NCBI GenBank assembly: GCA_963969365.1
Contig: OZ017762.1
Span: 496,001 to 560,000 of the forward strand
Direction of reading: 5' to 3'
Source of the DNA: Asterochloris sp. CNOR1
Lineage: Eukaryota; Chlorophyta; Trebouxiophyceae; Trebouxiales; Trebouxiaceae
DNA: 64,000 nucleotides
A program made the translations under genes and the position numbers. Shown here piece by piece: positions 11,363 to 26,300 of this stretch. The notes beneath the pieces are model-generated. The model was not told the DNA's origin, made no database searches, and saw nothing but the letters and a program-made list of their open reading frames with translations. Positions within the stretch are counted from its first letter, which is position 1; every line of letters begins with the position of its first letter.

Positions 11363-14300
11363 TCAGTTATTTAGACTTGTGAGCAGGGCAACGCCTCGCT
11401 TGGTCCAGTGTGAGCCTGGGTGCACAGAGGGCAGGCGAATGTCCATCACAAAGTTGGTGCTGTGCCCTGTGGTGGAAAGCGTGCCACGCCTCTCGCTGGT
11501 CTTATACAGTGGTGCTGCGTAGTGCTGGAATTCGGCAAACCTGGAGACCTCCTTTGGAATCATCCAGATGATCGGCATGGGGGAGAAAAGCACCTGTAGG
11601 GACAGCAGCTCTGAGCCGCTCCAGCCGATGTGGGCTGAGTGAGGCAAGATGCTGCCTAGCAAGCAGGCAAGCTCACCTTTGGGTCAGACTCTGCCAGAGT
11701 GTGGCCTGCTGCATCCCATTTGCAGCCTTCCAGAAATAAACCCTGGCAGTACACTCCGTCTGTGGGCGGCTGTTGACAGTCCCCTGGCCGATCCATCACC
11801 TGGAAATCTAAGTCTGCACAGCACAGGAGGAGGCAGTTAGCAGAGGGAGGCAGTTGGGGCGCCTGCCTGCCTGCTTGATATTTCAGGCAGCCATACCTAT
11901 CTGATCGATGGGGATGCGGCACTTGCGTGCATAGTTCTGCTTAGTGCTGGTCATGAAAGCCTGTAGGGTGGCATGTGTGTGTCGAGAAAGCCTCCTTATG
12001 GGGCAGCTGACCTCCCCAGCAGAGCAAATCTGAGCAACTTGCCTGTGTAAAGAAAAAGGCTGAGATCCAGTACACTGCTGGGGGGCCACCATTCACCCAG
12101 TCAGCAAAGAACTGACAGCGCTCTATCACTTCCTTCACGTATGGTCCCAGGGCCTGCACAGACATAGACACAGGCATGCCTGTGATGGCTGCTGGCGCAC
12201 ATGAGCTTGACATCTGCGTCAGGCAGCACCAAGACCCAGTCATGCACCTACCTTCAGACTGGGGAATGATTTCTTCATCCAGAGGGCGGGCACCTTGCCA
12301 TCAAACAGGGCGGTGCCCACTGCCTCCAGCTCTGCCCCCATCAGGGCCAACCCCCTGACCGCCTTGCCCAGCTCAGTCAGGCTGGTGCGCATCACGCCCA
12401 GCAGGGCATTCACTCGCTGTACCTCCTGTGCCAGCACCTGCACCGCACCGGGGGTGGGCACTGGGACCCAGCTGCTGGGTCGTATGGAGTGAGGGTCATC
12501 AGCATGCCTGGTGGGTGCCAGCACAGCAAAGGCACATGCGTGTGCAGCTGTGTGTGTGCTGGGTGGCCACACACATCAGCCTGAACAGCTGCTGCCTGTC
12601 CACCATGGGCAGGTGCCAGGCCGGCAGGCAGCCAGCTGCCGATAGCTCACCGTGTTCATGGAGTCCTGGTAGCTGGCAGGGTACTTGACGCTGACAGCCT
12701 CCACATCAAAGTCAGGGGGCAGCCGCGTCAGAATATCTGCAGCAACCTCAGCGAGAATGCTCTCGCTGCTCTTGCCGCTGCCTGCAGGCACATTGGAGAC
12801 GCGATGCAGGCAGGCTGGGCGACCAGCACAAGCAGGCAGCTCACGGCAGCCAGCAGCCCCTCTGGCACCGCGCAGGCGCATGGCAACTGGGCATGCAGGC
12901 AGCCTGCAGCACCCCACCTGACGCATCTCTGCTCTGAGTGAGGAGGACAGACTCCAGGAGCTGGTTGGTCTCCTTGAGGTCTTTGGTGATGTCGGCATTT
13001 TCATGCAAGCCAAAAACCTGCAGGTGAGGGGCAGACCCGATCAGCTTGCTCAGGACTGCCAAGGAGGCACACCTTGAGATGGGCATGGCTGGGCGCCACA
13101 CTGCCACACATGTCAGGCAACACCCTTGACACCACCAAAGCAACTCGGGTAAAGTGGGGCTGACACCAGGAAGGGGCGCCAGGCGACTGACATGCTGCCC
13201 TGGAGATCAAGCTCGCGCCGGCGCCTGCACTTCTGCATGCTGAATCGCAGCCTGTCATTGCCTGCACTGCGTACCTCGGGGCTGGCCAGCAGGGGCAGGG
13301 CGCTAATGTGGTCCAGAAACTCTTTGGGAGTGTCCAGGTCGGGGGACAGGTACACTCCGCTGGGGCTGAGCTTGTGGCCCCGCTCCAGCACGTGGGGGTT
13401 GTAGAAGGTCTGAAGGATGGTTGTCAAGGTGTGTCGGTCATGGGCGTCAGTCACCTGCAGGGGGGCGCAGGAGCTCTGCTGTGCCTGAGTGTGCTCGCCA
13501 CCTCTGCCGCATCTGAAGCTCCAATATGGAACAGCATGCCTTGCTAGCTGGCACACTCACAGCCTGCAAGGGTCAGCTTGTGGTCCATCAAAGCCACTGA
13601 GTCGGCCACACAGCACAGAAGCAGCTGGCACCATGTTTGTAGTTTAGGTAGGTATTCTACAAGCGATGTTTGATAACTGCTGCTGCTAGCTTTGTATCAT
13701 GTCAAGTGGTCACGGTGTGCGCGTCACCCACCTTGCCACCGTAGTTGCACTCCCCACAGGTGTACTGCAGTGCCTCAAAGGGAATCTGGGGGTACTCATC
13801 CAAAAACATCTTGAGCTGGCGGGCGCTGATGCGGAAGTCGTTCTCATTGAACTCGTAGGGGATGTTCCACCCCAGGGGCCCAAACTTGCGCCGCTCCTGC
13901 AGGCCCAGCACAGCACAGTGATTGCGCCGGGCCAGCCTCACCCTGAGAGGCTGGCTTGCCCAGCTCAGGCACCGTTGCTAGCCACTTGGGGTCGCCTGTT
14001 TCAATGACGGCTTGCAGCACAGCCCCTCTGCAATGGCAGGTGGGCGCACACAGCAAGGGTGCTCGGTGCCCAGCTCCAGCACTGCTGACATCTGATCAAC
14101 GTCAGACGGCTCACTTGAGGCTGGGCAGACAGCAAGGGTCTACGGGAGAAGCTGCACCAGCGCCCACACACCTGGACAATGGAGTGGAAGAAGGATAGCC
14201 CGAACAGCAGCTTGTGGAAGCTGGCCTTCTGCACGCAGCCCTCGAAGAAGGCGGGAGAGGACACCGGGTCAGACAGGTAGGTGCGCAGGAGGCCAGCCTT

Positions 14301-17300
14301 GAGCCCCTTGGGAGGCTCGTTGGTCATCTTGATGCTGTTCTCCAGGATGGAGCTGGGGAACAGGGGGGTGGGGTAGCTGGTCAGCCACAGCCTGAAGTTG
14401 CGGTGCACCTGCAGCACAGCAGTCCGCTTGAACGTGCTGCATCATTGCTGGGCTTCCAAGGCAACTGATGCTGGTTGCAAAGCCTGAAGTTGCGGTGCGC
14501 CTGCAGCACAGCAGAACAAGGAGTAAGCTATGCTGTCATGGCTGACGCCAACAAGGCTGGTCACACAGCAGTGCCTCTGGAGGTTCTGCATTGCTGCTGA
14601 GCCTGTGACTGACAGCTGCCAGCAGCAGAGGAGGCTGGTGGGTGCTGCATGGCTGTAGTGTGTCTGCAGGCATTAGCTGACGGGTGCAGCTTTCTGTAGA
14701 TTCTGCAGGGGCGGTACCTTGTCGCTCTGGAGGTGCTGCTCGCAGATGAGTTCCAGCTGGGGCAGGAAGCTCTTGGCCAGGTGACAGTTCTGCAGCACCA
14801 CCCAGAACCCGCCCTGCATGCCCTGGTCGATGCAGCGCTGCGCCACAGGGCCCTGGCCCTGCCCCAGGGACACCACCTCCACCCGCGTGGAGCGCTCCTC
14901 AGCAAAGTTCAGAAGGGCCGCTGTGGGGTCGCTGCAGGGCAGGCCGCACAGGGCGTCAGGCACCCAGGCATCAAGTACAGCAGCCACTCATGTTGAGCTC
15001 CCTGCTCAGTAGTGCAGCGCACACAGCATGGTGTGCGCATCAACAGTGAGGCAGCTGCTGTCCCAAAACATGCCTAGATCATGCGTACATGGCTTGCGAC
15101 AGGTCGGCAGCCAACACACCATCGGCAGCTCACCTGCCAGCAGACAGCACAAAGATGAGGGGTACGCTGCAGGCTGAGTCGTTGTAGCTGGGCTCGATGG
15201 CAAACGGCTTAGGCTCCACAAATCGCTTGCCCAGTGTGTCTGCCACATACACAGTCAGGGCTGGCACTACTTTGTCTGGCCGCAGCATGCGCAGCACCAG
15301 GATGCGCTGGAAGGGGTTGAGGACCGACTTCCAGGGCTCTGGCAGGGGCTGCTGCTCAGGGTTGGGGGAGTCTGAGAATCGCTTCCAGTCCTCTGGCCGG
15401 TCGATCACAGCATCTGGCAGGTCCTGCGCAGGCAAGGCAGGCCTTGTCAGCTTGCAGTGTACCAGCTGAGCAGCAGGGCAGTGACGGTGCGTGAGGTGTG
15501 GCAGGGACTTTGGTGGGCCCCCCACCACCAAGACAACCCCTGCGACAAGGCGACTACCGGCCAGTCCAGACATGCAGACTGCATGGCCCTCATGCCGCAG
15601 CATTGGCTGCAGCAGCAGCTGGCCGCTCAAAATACCTTGCCTGCAGAACAGCAGCCCCTCACAGCTGATGACCGCTGAGCAGCACTGGCCGGATGCTCGG
15701 CACTCTCTCAGACCCCAACTCACATGCAGCTCTGGTGACCTCACCTGCCAAACCTCCTGCAGCAGCTGGGAGGCCCTGCAGATCTCGCCCCAGGACTTGT
15801 CTGACAGCCAGGTGCTGCACGGGTTGGGGCGGTCGTCACCCCCCACCGCCACGCCGCCGGTAAGCAGGAACCGCAGCTCAGCCGCGTTCATGGCGCCAGC
15901 ATCTACTTGGAGGCCTGATGCCAGCCCAAAAGCAAACAGGAGCTTGTCCTTCTCAAACAGGGACCTGCAGCAGTAGCTTGGGTCACCATCAGAGTCTTGC
16001 AAAACAGCTTTGGGCCCACATCTATGGGCTGCATTGAGGCTGCGCCACACAAGGCGGGCTGCCACTGTCTGCAGCATGCGGCTCTCTGGCATCAGCTGTG
16101 CTCAAGTGCAGGTCCCATGTGACATACAGCATTGCAGCAATGCTGACTGATATTGTCATCATCTGTGGCATTGAAGCTGCACAACCCCTCACCGGCAGAC
16201 ATTCTGGTACAGGAAGAACGTGAAGTGGTCATTGAGCAGCTGAAGCCTGACGTCCAGCTCATCGCTGTGGGCTGACTCTGCAATTGCGCGCACAAACAGC
16301 GCCACAAACCAGGCCAGGCTGTACTGGTACATGGAGTCAATGTTGCCCAGGCTGGTCACACAGAAGTACAGCACACAGGCATGGTGTGCCACAGGCTTGT
16401 AGCCTGCAGGCAGGTGAAGCAAGTAGTGGTGTGAAGTTTGCTGACAGGTGTAAGAATTTGCAGGGGGTTATGGCCCTTACCTGATCTGGCAGCATCGATT
16501 TTGATTTCTGTCTCATCTGCAATCTTCTGCTTTTCAGAGATGTCGTCTGACAGAAGCTTGGAGCTCTGCAGGATGTTGACTGCCTCTTCATCCTGCACAT
16601 CAAGGCTGACTCAATGAGTAGGGCTGCAAAACTCTACTGCTGCCAGGACAACCAGATGCAAGAAGTGTTGTCTGCCTGACTCTGGTCTGCTGCTTGCCTT
16701 CAGTGTACTGACAGCCATGTGCAGCAGCAGGCCACATGTAAGCTTGTCAAGGAGCGTGTGCCAGGCCCTTGAGAGACTGCCCTGATAGCAGTTGGGCCAT
16801 GTCTAGAGGCAAGTAGAGATCATGCTGGTAGCGCATCGGCCATGCAACTGGCCGCACCTCCGGGTTACATCCTGGCTGATGGGCAGCACCCACAAATGTG
16901 GTTGCTACAGTTCCAGGCATACCCAAACCGACATTGACCTGCCTACATTGAGGTGCTGGCACCTGCCCTGTGTCCAGGGTGTCAGCCAGGCAGCGCCTTG
17001 CACCTCAGGTGGCATGGGGCCCAGCAGACCTGGCATCCCAGAGTGTTCCTGCCATTTGCAGCAGCCATGCACCTACCAGACATTGCCTGGCTGGCGGGCA
17101 GCACCTCCGCAGCGCTGGGGCCCTATTGCAGCAGCAGAAGCGTCACAAGGATGTCTTCAACCATTGTGCAGCGGCCGTACCCACCTTCAAAATGTCAGAT
17201 TGGCGGGCAGACGAGATCTACTGGGACTGTGTAGCGCAACTTCAGCCAGGCACAGCCCCCGTTCACACAGCATCCATCCAGCTCTGAATTGGGCTGTACT

Positions 17301-20300
17301 AGAGAGGTCACACAGGTGCCACTGACCCCAGCGCACATCAAAGAAATGTTGCCTTGGCGGGCGGACAGCACCTCAGGCAGCACTGGCACCATCTCGCAGC
17401 AGCTCAGCCCACCTCCAAGATGTTGCCCTGGCTGGTGGACAGGACCCGCAGAATCTTGTCCTCCACCTCCTTGAGGTGCCGCTTGTTCTCAGCGCCTGCC
17501 AGGATGAGGCGGCCCTTTTCTTCTTCCAGCTCGGGGCGCTCCTTGGCCACAACTATGCCCAGCAGCTGGTCCTCCAGGCCCTCACGTGTTGTCATGAAGG
17601 CCAGCAAGGACACCTGCACGGGCATGACCGCTTCTGTGAGGCACAGGGGTCAGTGTTGATTGGCATTTTGGCAAGTGTGGCCACCAAGATGCGCAGCAGG
17701 TCCTCCAGGCCCTCATGTGTGGTCATGAAGGGGCCGCAGGGACACTTGCAGGGGCAAAGACACAGACATGCCGTGTTAGGTTGCAGATTGCGCTGCCTTC
17801 CCTGACTGGGTCTGACTTCTCATCATGCCAGGCCCAGCATACAGGTGAAGATGCCCATATAATATTCCCTGTACGGTATGTGACTTGTTGTTGGTCGTAT
17901 TGGTATTGACCAGGGTGGCTTGCTCAAGTGGGCAACAAGGCGCTGTGCTTGGCAGCAGGAGTTGGTGCTGACCTTTTCTTGAGCATGTGTGTGTGACGAG
18001 GGCGTTCCTGTCAACATGTGTGACGTGCACGGGGTCACAGAAGCTCATTTTGGCACTGCTGAAGGCCCCTGGCGCCCACCTGTGTGCAGAGCTCTGGTGC
18101 GTAGTGGGGGTTCCGCAGCTTGGTAGTGATGTAGAATTTGAACTTCTCACTGTACTCGATGGTGGAGTCACCCAGCCTGATGCACATTGTGCCGCCCTGT
18201 AGTGCCACAAGGACCAGTTGGTAGGCTGTGAGCAAGCAATGCAGAAGCCGGCTGCCCATGCATCAAAGCAGCACAGGCAGCTACAGGGCTCCTTGCCTGT
18301 AGTGAAGCTTATGGCAGTACCAGCTGGAGTCAAGCAGCTGCCACTGCATCTGTGCTGGCATGCATGAGCAACATGGCAAGGAGTTGTACCTGCTTGAAGG
18401 TGTTCTTTTGCAGCAAAGGCTCCAGGGATGCATCTAATGTCTCGCCCACATTCTCCAGAAGCACCGGCTTCCCAAATTGAACGGCATTCTCGAGGGTGCG
18501 GAGGTAGTTACCATCTGTAAGCTTGATGACAATGAGGCCCTCTGCCTTCTCCATGGCCCTGATGAATTTGTTGGCAGTGCCCTGCAGGCCCCGGGAAGGA
18601 GAGTAATCCCATGCCTTTTACATGGAAAACGCCGCATCATGTCCAAGGAGGCAGATCTGAAGCAGAGGCATTGGCGGCAGGCAGGCAGGCTCAGCATGGC
18701 ACATGCCGTGCATGCTACTGCATCAATGCCTACAATAGATGACAGACTGGGCACTCACCTGTGGGTCAATGCAGAGAGGCCAGCGCCGCCCCTGCTCCAT
18801 AGCAATGGCATTTTCTGTGGAGAAATCGTCTTTGGGGAGGCCCCATGCGTTCCACTGCCGGATGGTGACAGGGTTCCCCAGAGCTGCTGGCAGACTGAAC
18901 TTGCTGCTGCAGGGGACGTGAGCAGCTTCACAAGCCTTCACCCAGCTTTCAAGACACTCTGCTCTGTAGACTGATGTGAAGGGACCTGCAGCGCAATCTA
19001 CAGGTGCTGAGCTAAAGCACTGAGGCAGGTTGCTTCCTAGAGTTGCGTATGGGTACACAGGCAGAGGCAGTTGCACTCAACACCACAGCACCTGGCTCAC
19101 CTAGGTAGGCAATCTGGGCCGCAGCCAGCAGCACATCTCCTGTCAGGCGTTGCAGCTGCTGCCCCAGCAGGGCAGCAGCTGCAGTCCAGCGACTCTTCTC
19201 TCCGCCCAGCCCAGAGATCAGCTTCTGCGCCCTGTCCAGCTTGATGCTGCACATGCGCACTTCGGATTCAAGCCTATTCTTCTTAGCCCGCTTCTCGCTG
19301 AGGTCAGCATCCAGCGCTGCCAGTTTGCTGAGCACAGCCTGTACAGCGCAGAGCGAGGGAACGTGAAGCAGGAGGCCTGAGGAAGTACAGCCATGCTGAA
19401 TACATCACGCAATGTAACAATGGCTTTATACAATTTTGCAGCATACCCATGCTGCTGATCACAATCAATGCTCGAATTCAGGTCGCACAGGGGCAGTCAG
19501 CAAAGGGAGTCTTACCACTCAATGTCCCCATCTGCCTGGCCAGCAAGAGCATCAGCAGCAGCAAGACAGTGCATACCTAGGCTGAGCATGCATACCCGTG
19601 GAGTGCTGCTCAAAATGAAATGCAGCAGCACGACCACAAGTGCATGCCTTACCAAAACAGGAGGGCAGTGCCAGCATGGATGCACAATCACAATGCTGGC
19701 TCTCTCACCCTGCTGGGCCTGCATGACCAACAGGTTGCACCACCAAGGCTGTACATGCCAGAGCATGGAAGCCCACCTGGAGCTCCATCTGCTTCCCCCG
19801 CAGAGCCTGCATGACCACGTCCAGCTGCGACTCGCTCTCCGTCAGCTTCTGGCGCTTGGGCTCCACCACCTTGGCCACTCTGTCGTATGCCTCCATTGCG
19901 CGCACCCAGCAGCACAGGCCGTAGGCTGCCTTGCTGACCTGACATGTCGCCAGCACTTAAGTTGGTTGCAATCGCGACGGGACAGCATGACGGCTCGCAG
20001 AGGCAGTAGTAATCAGCCAGAACGGCAGTTGACCAGCATCACTTCATCTTATCAACATACAACTGTGTTGGCAATGCAGCAGCTATTGAGGCTCACAGCC
20101 ATCAACAGGCTGCAGGTCACTGCCTGCTGCACAAGACGCACCGTGAGGACCTTGTTAGGCTCAAACTCAGGGTTGGCAATGAAGGGGCGGATCTTCTGGA
20201 CAGTGGCTGCGGGGATGTGGTCTTTGTCAAAGGTGCGCAGGCTGGTCAGGAAGTCGCTGTCCATGAGCATCTTCTTGGCAGACTGCAGGGGTTGGTGCAG

Positions 20301-23300
20301 GTAGTGAATGTACTGCTATGTTGACGTGGCATCAGGATGCTGCAGATCAGCACACCAACAAGCCAGCGCGATGCGCAGCTTTGGTCTGGCTGGCAAGTTG
20401 CAGAGCCAGACAGGAGCATTGATGCTGCAGGTAGGCAGCGGTCGCAGAGCGTGTGAGTCACAGATATTTTTGAGCGCAGCTCAGCTGCTCGACTGCCAGC
20501 CAGGCCGGGCTGTGCAGTTCAGACACTTTGTAAGCCCACCTGCCATGCACAGTGCACACCCAGCGGGTGGTGCGTCACAGCCTCAGCGTATAGAACAAGA
20601 CGTCACCCCTACCTCCAGCCATAGCCAGTGAATGTGAAACACTACAGTGCCCATGCGCATGCTGCCAAGCCCCACCTCCCAGTAGTCCTCCACCATTTTG
20701 CCGCTGGGGTCCTTCACCCTGGCAGGCTTGATGCCCTTCAGGATGCAGACCGCCTCCAGGACCAGCTTCACGCCGGAGGGGGGGCTCTTCATGCCCTTGA
20801 CTTCTGTGACATCGTTCTTGGTGAGGGTGTCCAGGGCTTTCAGGGCAGACTCCAGCATGGGCATTGCCTCAGAGAGGTCAGCCTCACACTCGTCCTGCAC
20901 AGGGCAGCACCGCCGTTCACCCTCTGAGGCAATCCTGGACTGGTGATCTTAGAGCAGCTTCACATCGGCACAAGGTCTGACTGAGCGGCCTTGTGTACTC
21001 ATCCTGCGGAGTCACAGGGCAACAACATCGTGCAACAACATGTGCAGGACCCAGCAAGTGGGCATTTTCAGGGCAGCGCGTATATTTGGCATGGCCAACC
21101 AGAGGCCCTCCAACATCTTTCTGCACAGAACCAGGAGCGCCGGTCACCCGGGAGACCAAGCACACTCACAAAACATCAAAGATGCCCCACACACTTGTCT
21201 TGCACAGACGCAGCAACACGGCATCCTGCATCAGGCAGGCGCGGGTGACAGTCATCCTGCACAGATGCAGCACCAGCGGGCATCACGCATCAGCCAGGGC
21301 CTGCCTGCGCACCTTGATAGCCTTGACCTTGGCTGCCTCAGCGCTGGCAATGGCCTCCTCCCGCGAGACAACCACCTTGACCTTGTCAGCCTCCTCACTC
21401 TCTTGAGCGATCACCTGCAGACGGCTCACTGGTCTTGAGGTGCTCTCCCAGATATCAGGAACTGGTGCCAAGCATGGGGAGAAGGGAAGGGAATGCAGGG
21501 ACTGCCCACTGCTGCCAGAACCCTTCCCAGAGCAGCAGCAAAAATGCCCTTACCGTCATGGCAGTCTCTGTCTCCACTGTGGAGGCCTCCAGCTGTGGCT
21601 GCAGCGCGATCAACTCCTGCTGCATGGTGGCCACGCTGCTCTCTGTGAAGGCCAGCTTCTCCAGCCCCACCTCATAGCGCTGCTTGGCACCCAGCACCTG
21701 CCAGCCACAGGAAGCCTGCTTGTCAGGCATGCCCCCAGCACATTGCGACAATGTTGAGTGACCCAGCACAACTTTTGCAGCAGCTCACAGGCTTAGTTGC
21801 GGAGAACTGCAAATCGTCTCCCCCAGAGGGAGGAGCCTGCTTGTCACTCCAGCACTTGGCTGCAGTGGGTCTGGATCGTTGTGGTTTGTCTTTTGGATGC
21901 GGTGCCAATGAGCCTGCATCAACCGTCCTGCAGCAGCATCAAGCAGGTAAGTCGTGCATGCAGCAGCAGCCCAGGCCCACCTCGTCCTGCTTCCTGCCCA
22001 GCATCTTTTTGTAGAAGTTGCTGAGCTCCAGGTAGGAGGTGGGTGTAACATAGACGTGACGCCGCTCCTTGGCCAGGAACTTGTCCCCCAGCACCTGGAC
22101 ACTCTCATGGAACAGCACGCACAGCTTGGGAATCTGCTCCAGGATCTGCACAGGGGACAGCACAGTCCACGGCAGCTCTGGCCGGCAAAATTGAGCCCGC
22201 CTTGAAAGCGCTGATGCAGCGGCAGCTCGGCACTGCACCCTGGCCTGGCCTCTCAGCCTGGGAGCAGATGCAGCGGCACACAGTCGGGACAAGGGCTGCC
22301 TTGCGGTCTGCCTTGACACAGCAGAGCAGTAGCAGCCTTGAGCTGGCCAGACTTCTCAGTGAGTAGGCGGACTGGGCATGTCACAGGTCCACCTTAGCCT
22401 CCACACCAGACAGGTCAGCCAAGAATGTGCTGGCCACGCTGTGCAGCGCATTCCTGGGCCAGGCGCTGAACCAGTCAATGGTGGTGCAGTTGACCAGTGC
22501 AGGGAACTTGGTCAGGCGCTCCCGGAAGGCGCTGCCCACCGGGCTGAAGCTCAGCACAATGTGCAGGTTCTTCTTGACCTGCATGCAGTCACCACCTGCT
22601 GCATCGGGCACCGCTGCAGATGGTGTATCCCACATGAAGGGTGTCCTCTGCACATTGCTGTGCACATCGCACCTCACCGGCAAGGCGGTGACGGACTGCA
22701 TGCGTCATGCTGCACCTCAAACAGCCATGCTGCTCAGTGGCTCGCTGCATGGTGCTGCATGGCCTGCATCATATTGCTGGGCCAGCGGTCACTCACACCC
22801 ACGCTGCTCAACTGCTACCTGCCGGCTGCACCAACAACACCCTCACCTGCTGTAGGAAGAAGGCATACATGCTGTCCCGGTTGCCATCCATCCCAGCTTG
22901 CTTGGCCATGGGCCGCATGTTCTCAAAGGCAGAGGCGAGGTCTGCTGGCTGCAGCAGGTTGGGGACCTGCACACAGCTGCGGAGTTCAGTCTAGCATCAG
23001 CTGCTGATGGTCAGCCAGTAGCTGAGCAAGGATGGACGCACACATAGCACTGGTAATGACACTCTCAACTTGATGCTTGCTAGGCCTGACTTAATTTTTG
23101 AGGCTGGACAAGCATCGCTCAGCATACCTCGTAGGTGTTCAGCAAATTGCTGATGTCCTCCACAAATGACTCCAGCTTGATCTGGGTGTCAGTGAAGAGG
23201 AAGACAACCTTTTGGTTGCTCTCACCAGCCATGAGCAGCACCTTCTTCAGGTCCTCACTCCATTCAGCCTGCACAGGGTAGCGTCTCCAGATCAGACAGC

Positions 23301-26300
23301 GCCCCGCTTGGCACATCGGCCACATGTTTCTGCGCCTTGTTGTGGGGTGAATCGCTTCCAAATGTGCATCTGAAACAAAGCTGCAGACCTCAATCGGCAC
23401 AATGCTATGTGTTGGGTGCTAATCCTGCGACAGATCCTCCAGAAATGGATCTGCAACGTTGGGTGATGATGCTGCAGACAACATGACCTGCGAACTCTCA
23501 TACTGTGGCTGTTCACCTTGCCATAGGTTTTGGAGATCTGGATCTGGAACACGGTGAAGTCTTGCATGTGGGCTGCCAGACGCGTCAAGCTCTGCCGGCC
23601 GCTGCCGCCCAGGCCCACCAACAGTGCATGGCCACCTGCAGTACAACACAGATGCCTGGTGTGAAGAGGCATGCTGCCATACCACGCTGAATTGACATGT
23701 GGGACAGCGTCAGGATCGCATGCAAGCTCAATTCAGGCTGCAGATATGCCACAGCAGAGGGGCTCACTTAGCAAAGGGACTGCAAACAAAGGGTGCAGCA
23801 GGGCTGGCAGACCCTGGATGCACTGCAGCGCCCACCTGGGGATGTGATGATGCGGCAGATGCGCGACACGTGCTCCAGGGCGAACAGGAACAGCACGAGC
23901 TGCATGGGGTTCTTGCTGGCAGCGTTGTAGTCGCTCAGGTACTCATTGACCACGGTCAGCATGCGGTCCCCGTATGGCAGCTGGGTGTAGACCCGGGAGT
24001 CTGCACCTGTAGGGCAGCCACCTCATCTGAGGCCAGCAGGCACATGCTACCTGCTGGCCCTGTGCAAAGGCATCGTCACCACATTTTGATCTGTGCGAAG
24101 GCATGTGCAGCCACCTGCTGACTCTGCGTAAAGGATGCTGGCTGCATTGGCACTTTCCCGTTGGCGATGAGTAGGCAAAGGGCCTACCTGGCACCGTGAA
24201 GTCGCCGAACATGAGGCCACTCAGGCTCTCATTGAGAGTTGCAGCGTCGGTGGTGGCGCCTGTCAGCCCCAGCACACGTGACAGCTTCTCCTTGAAGGAG
24301 CGCTCTGTCACACCTGCAGGCACGCCACTGCAGGCTTGGCATGCATTGCCATGTCTTCCCCACTCCGCCCTTGTCATGCAGCCACACAGCCGCTCACATT
24401 GACTGACAGGAGACTGGCTGAGGCTGCAGACACGCCGCACCTGCAAGGACGCCAGCCAGCCACTGCCTGTCTTCATCGTTGGTCAGCCTGTCATAGAAGA
24501 CCCGCAGAGTCTCGTGCACCCAAAGATGCACTGTGAGGCCATTCTCCTCAATGCTGGGCCCCCCTCGCGTCAAGCCCTGCAGCGTACGGAGCCAGTGAGC
24601 AGCAGCAGACCTGCTCAGTGATCAGGCTGCCAGGCTCATTCAAGCTGTCACGCTGCAAGGGGCAGCCTGACTCTCAGGGGACAGCAGCCTCACCTGAATG
24701 ACCTTGGAGACATCCCGCAGGTTGAAGGTGTAGTGTATCTTGGTGGGGGTGGGCAGCAGGTGCTTTTGGATGGTTTCATACACCTCCAGAGTTGCAGACA
24801 CCAGCGGCCTGGCATACTTGGTCACAGCTTGGGAGAAGCCTGCAGGCAACCAAATGTCACGGTGTTGGCTGCCAAAAGGCAGCCCTCCAGCCCTTCAGCA
24901 AGTGGCTGCAGACCTACAGCTCGGCACAGTCAGGCACACGCAGCTCTGCTGCCACCCCAAGCAGCGCCACAAGGTGGAAGTGGACATCATTTGCATGCAT
25001 CTTATTCTGTAGCTCTTACGGTTGGCACACCCAGGCCGGCAACGGCAGCTCTGCAGCCCCTCACGGCAGGCATACCTCAGGCAGGCAACGGCGGCTCTGC
25101 AGCCCCTCACGGCAGGCATACCTCAGGCAGGCACATGCACTTGCTGCAGCTCTTCAGCAGGCACAGCACAGGCAGTGAGTCCCCACCTGTGCGCTTCATC
25201 CACCAGTCCACCAGAGCATTGAAGATGGTGCTCATGGTCTCGCCGTCAAATGCATTGACTGAGACCACGCTGAAGTGGCGCAGGTAGCGATTGGTGACTG
25301 AGTTGCGGCCTCCACCTGGCGGGCTCATGGCAGCCACTAATTGAACGTCCTGGAGCTTGCGGAAGCTCAAGTCTTTGCGATCGTACCTGCACAAGATTGC
25401 TGGCAGTGCTGGCAGCGACAACACGACCAGCGTGCTTCAGTGCACTGCAGATGAGTGCTCATGACAACTGCTGCAAGTACGTGGGACTGCCAGATGCACA
25501 AGGTAGGCGGCAGCGCACGGCGGTTGCCCAGGCTGTGCACTGCTCACCAGCCCTGGTGGTCCATGAACTGCCTCAGCAGCTCGATTGGTGGCTGTGCCCC
25601 ATACTCCTCCACCTCAGGCATGTTTAGGTCGTCCACAAAGATGACCTGGTTCTTGCCCACAGGAGGCCCAAACACGCCCTTGCGCCGCCTGTCCAGCTTC
25701 CCATCAATGATGTCCTGCAGACATGCAGATGTGTAGGGGAGCTGTGCGCAGGCATGGCTGCCCAAGGAATGATGACGACAGGCAGCTGGCTGCATGTAGC
25801 CCTACGCCTCAGATGCACTCCAGACGCTCCAGCCCAGCTCACACACCTCAGTCCACACCCACGATGCAGACCTCCAGCAGCCCCAGGCTGGCAGTTGCAG
25901 ATGTGCCAGAGTGTATGCTGGCGTGGTGCTTGAAGTGCCTGCTGTGTATGCAGACGTCAATCTGCTTGGCACTGCAGCCACGAACCTGTGTCATGTTGGC
26001 TGAGGTCTGTGCGCTGAAGGTGATGAACTGCGGCACAAAGCTGTCTGACAGGCCTGCCTGCAGGTGCTGCTTGACGTAGACGGTCTTGCCGGTGCCCGTC
26101 GGCCCCACCAGCAGGCAGTGCATGTGATTGGAGACCAGCTGGTTCAGCAGGAAGCTGTATCTGATGGTGTCCACAGTGGGCACAATGATTCTGGTGTACT
26201 CCGCATCGACGGGAATGGGGGATGTGTCCACCAAGTCTGCCCAGGGCACCCATTTGCACTTGGACTTGTCAAAGCTGAAGCTGTACACTGTGCGCCCCTC

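Larger units (their letters stand above)
11363..18980 (-). other. Dynein AAA5, AAA6 and C-terminal domain
   Basis: AAA5 starts in the exon at 18.76-18.98 kb ([20 protein letters not shown]). It runs through 18.39-18.58 kb ([20 protein letters not shown]) and 16.2-16.4 kb to 15.74-15.97 kb ([20 protein letters not shown]). AAA6 includes [20 protein letters not shown] near 14.8 kb and the exon at 14.17-14.41 kb. The C-terminal domain is in exons from 13.9 kb to the stop at 11,363. Confidence 0.92.
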
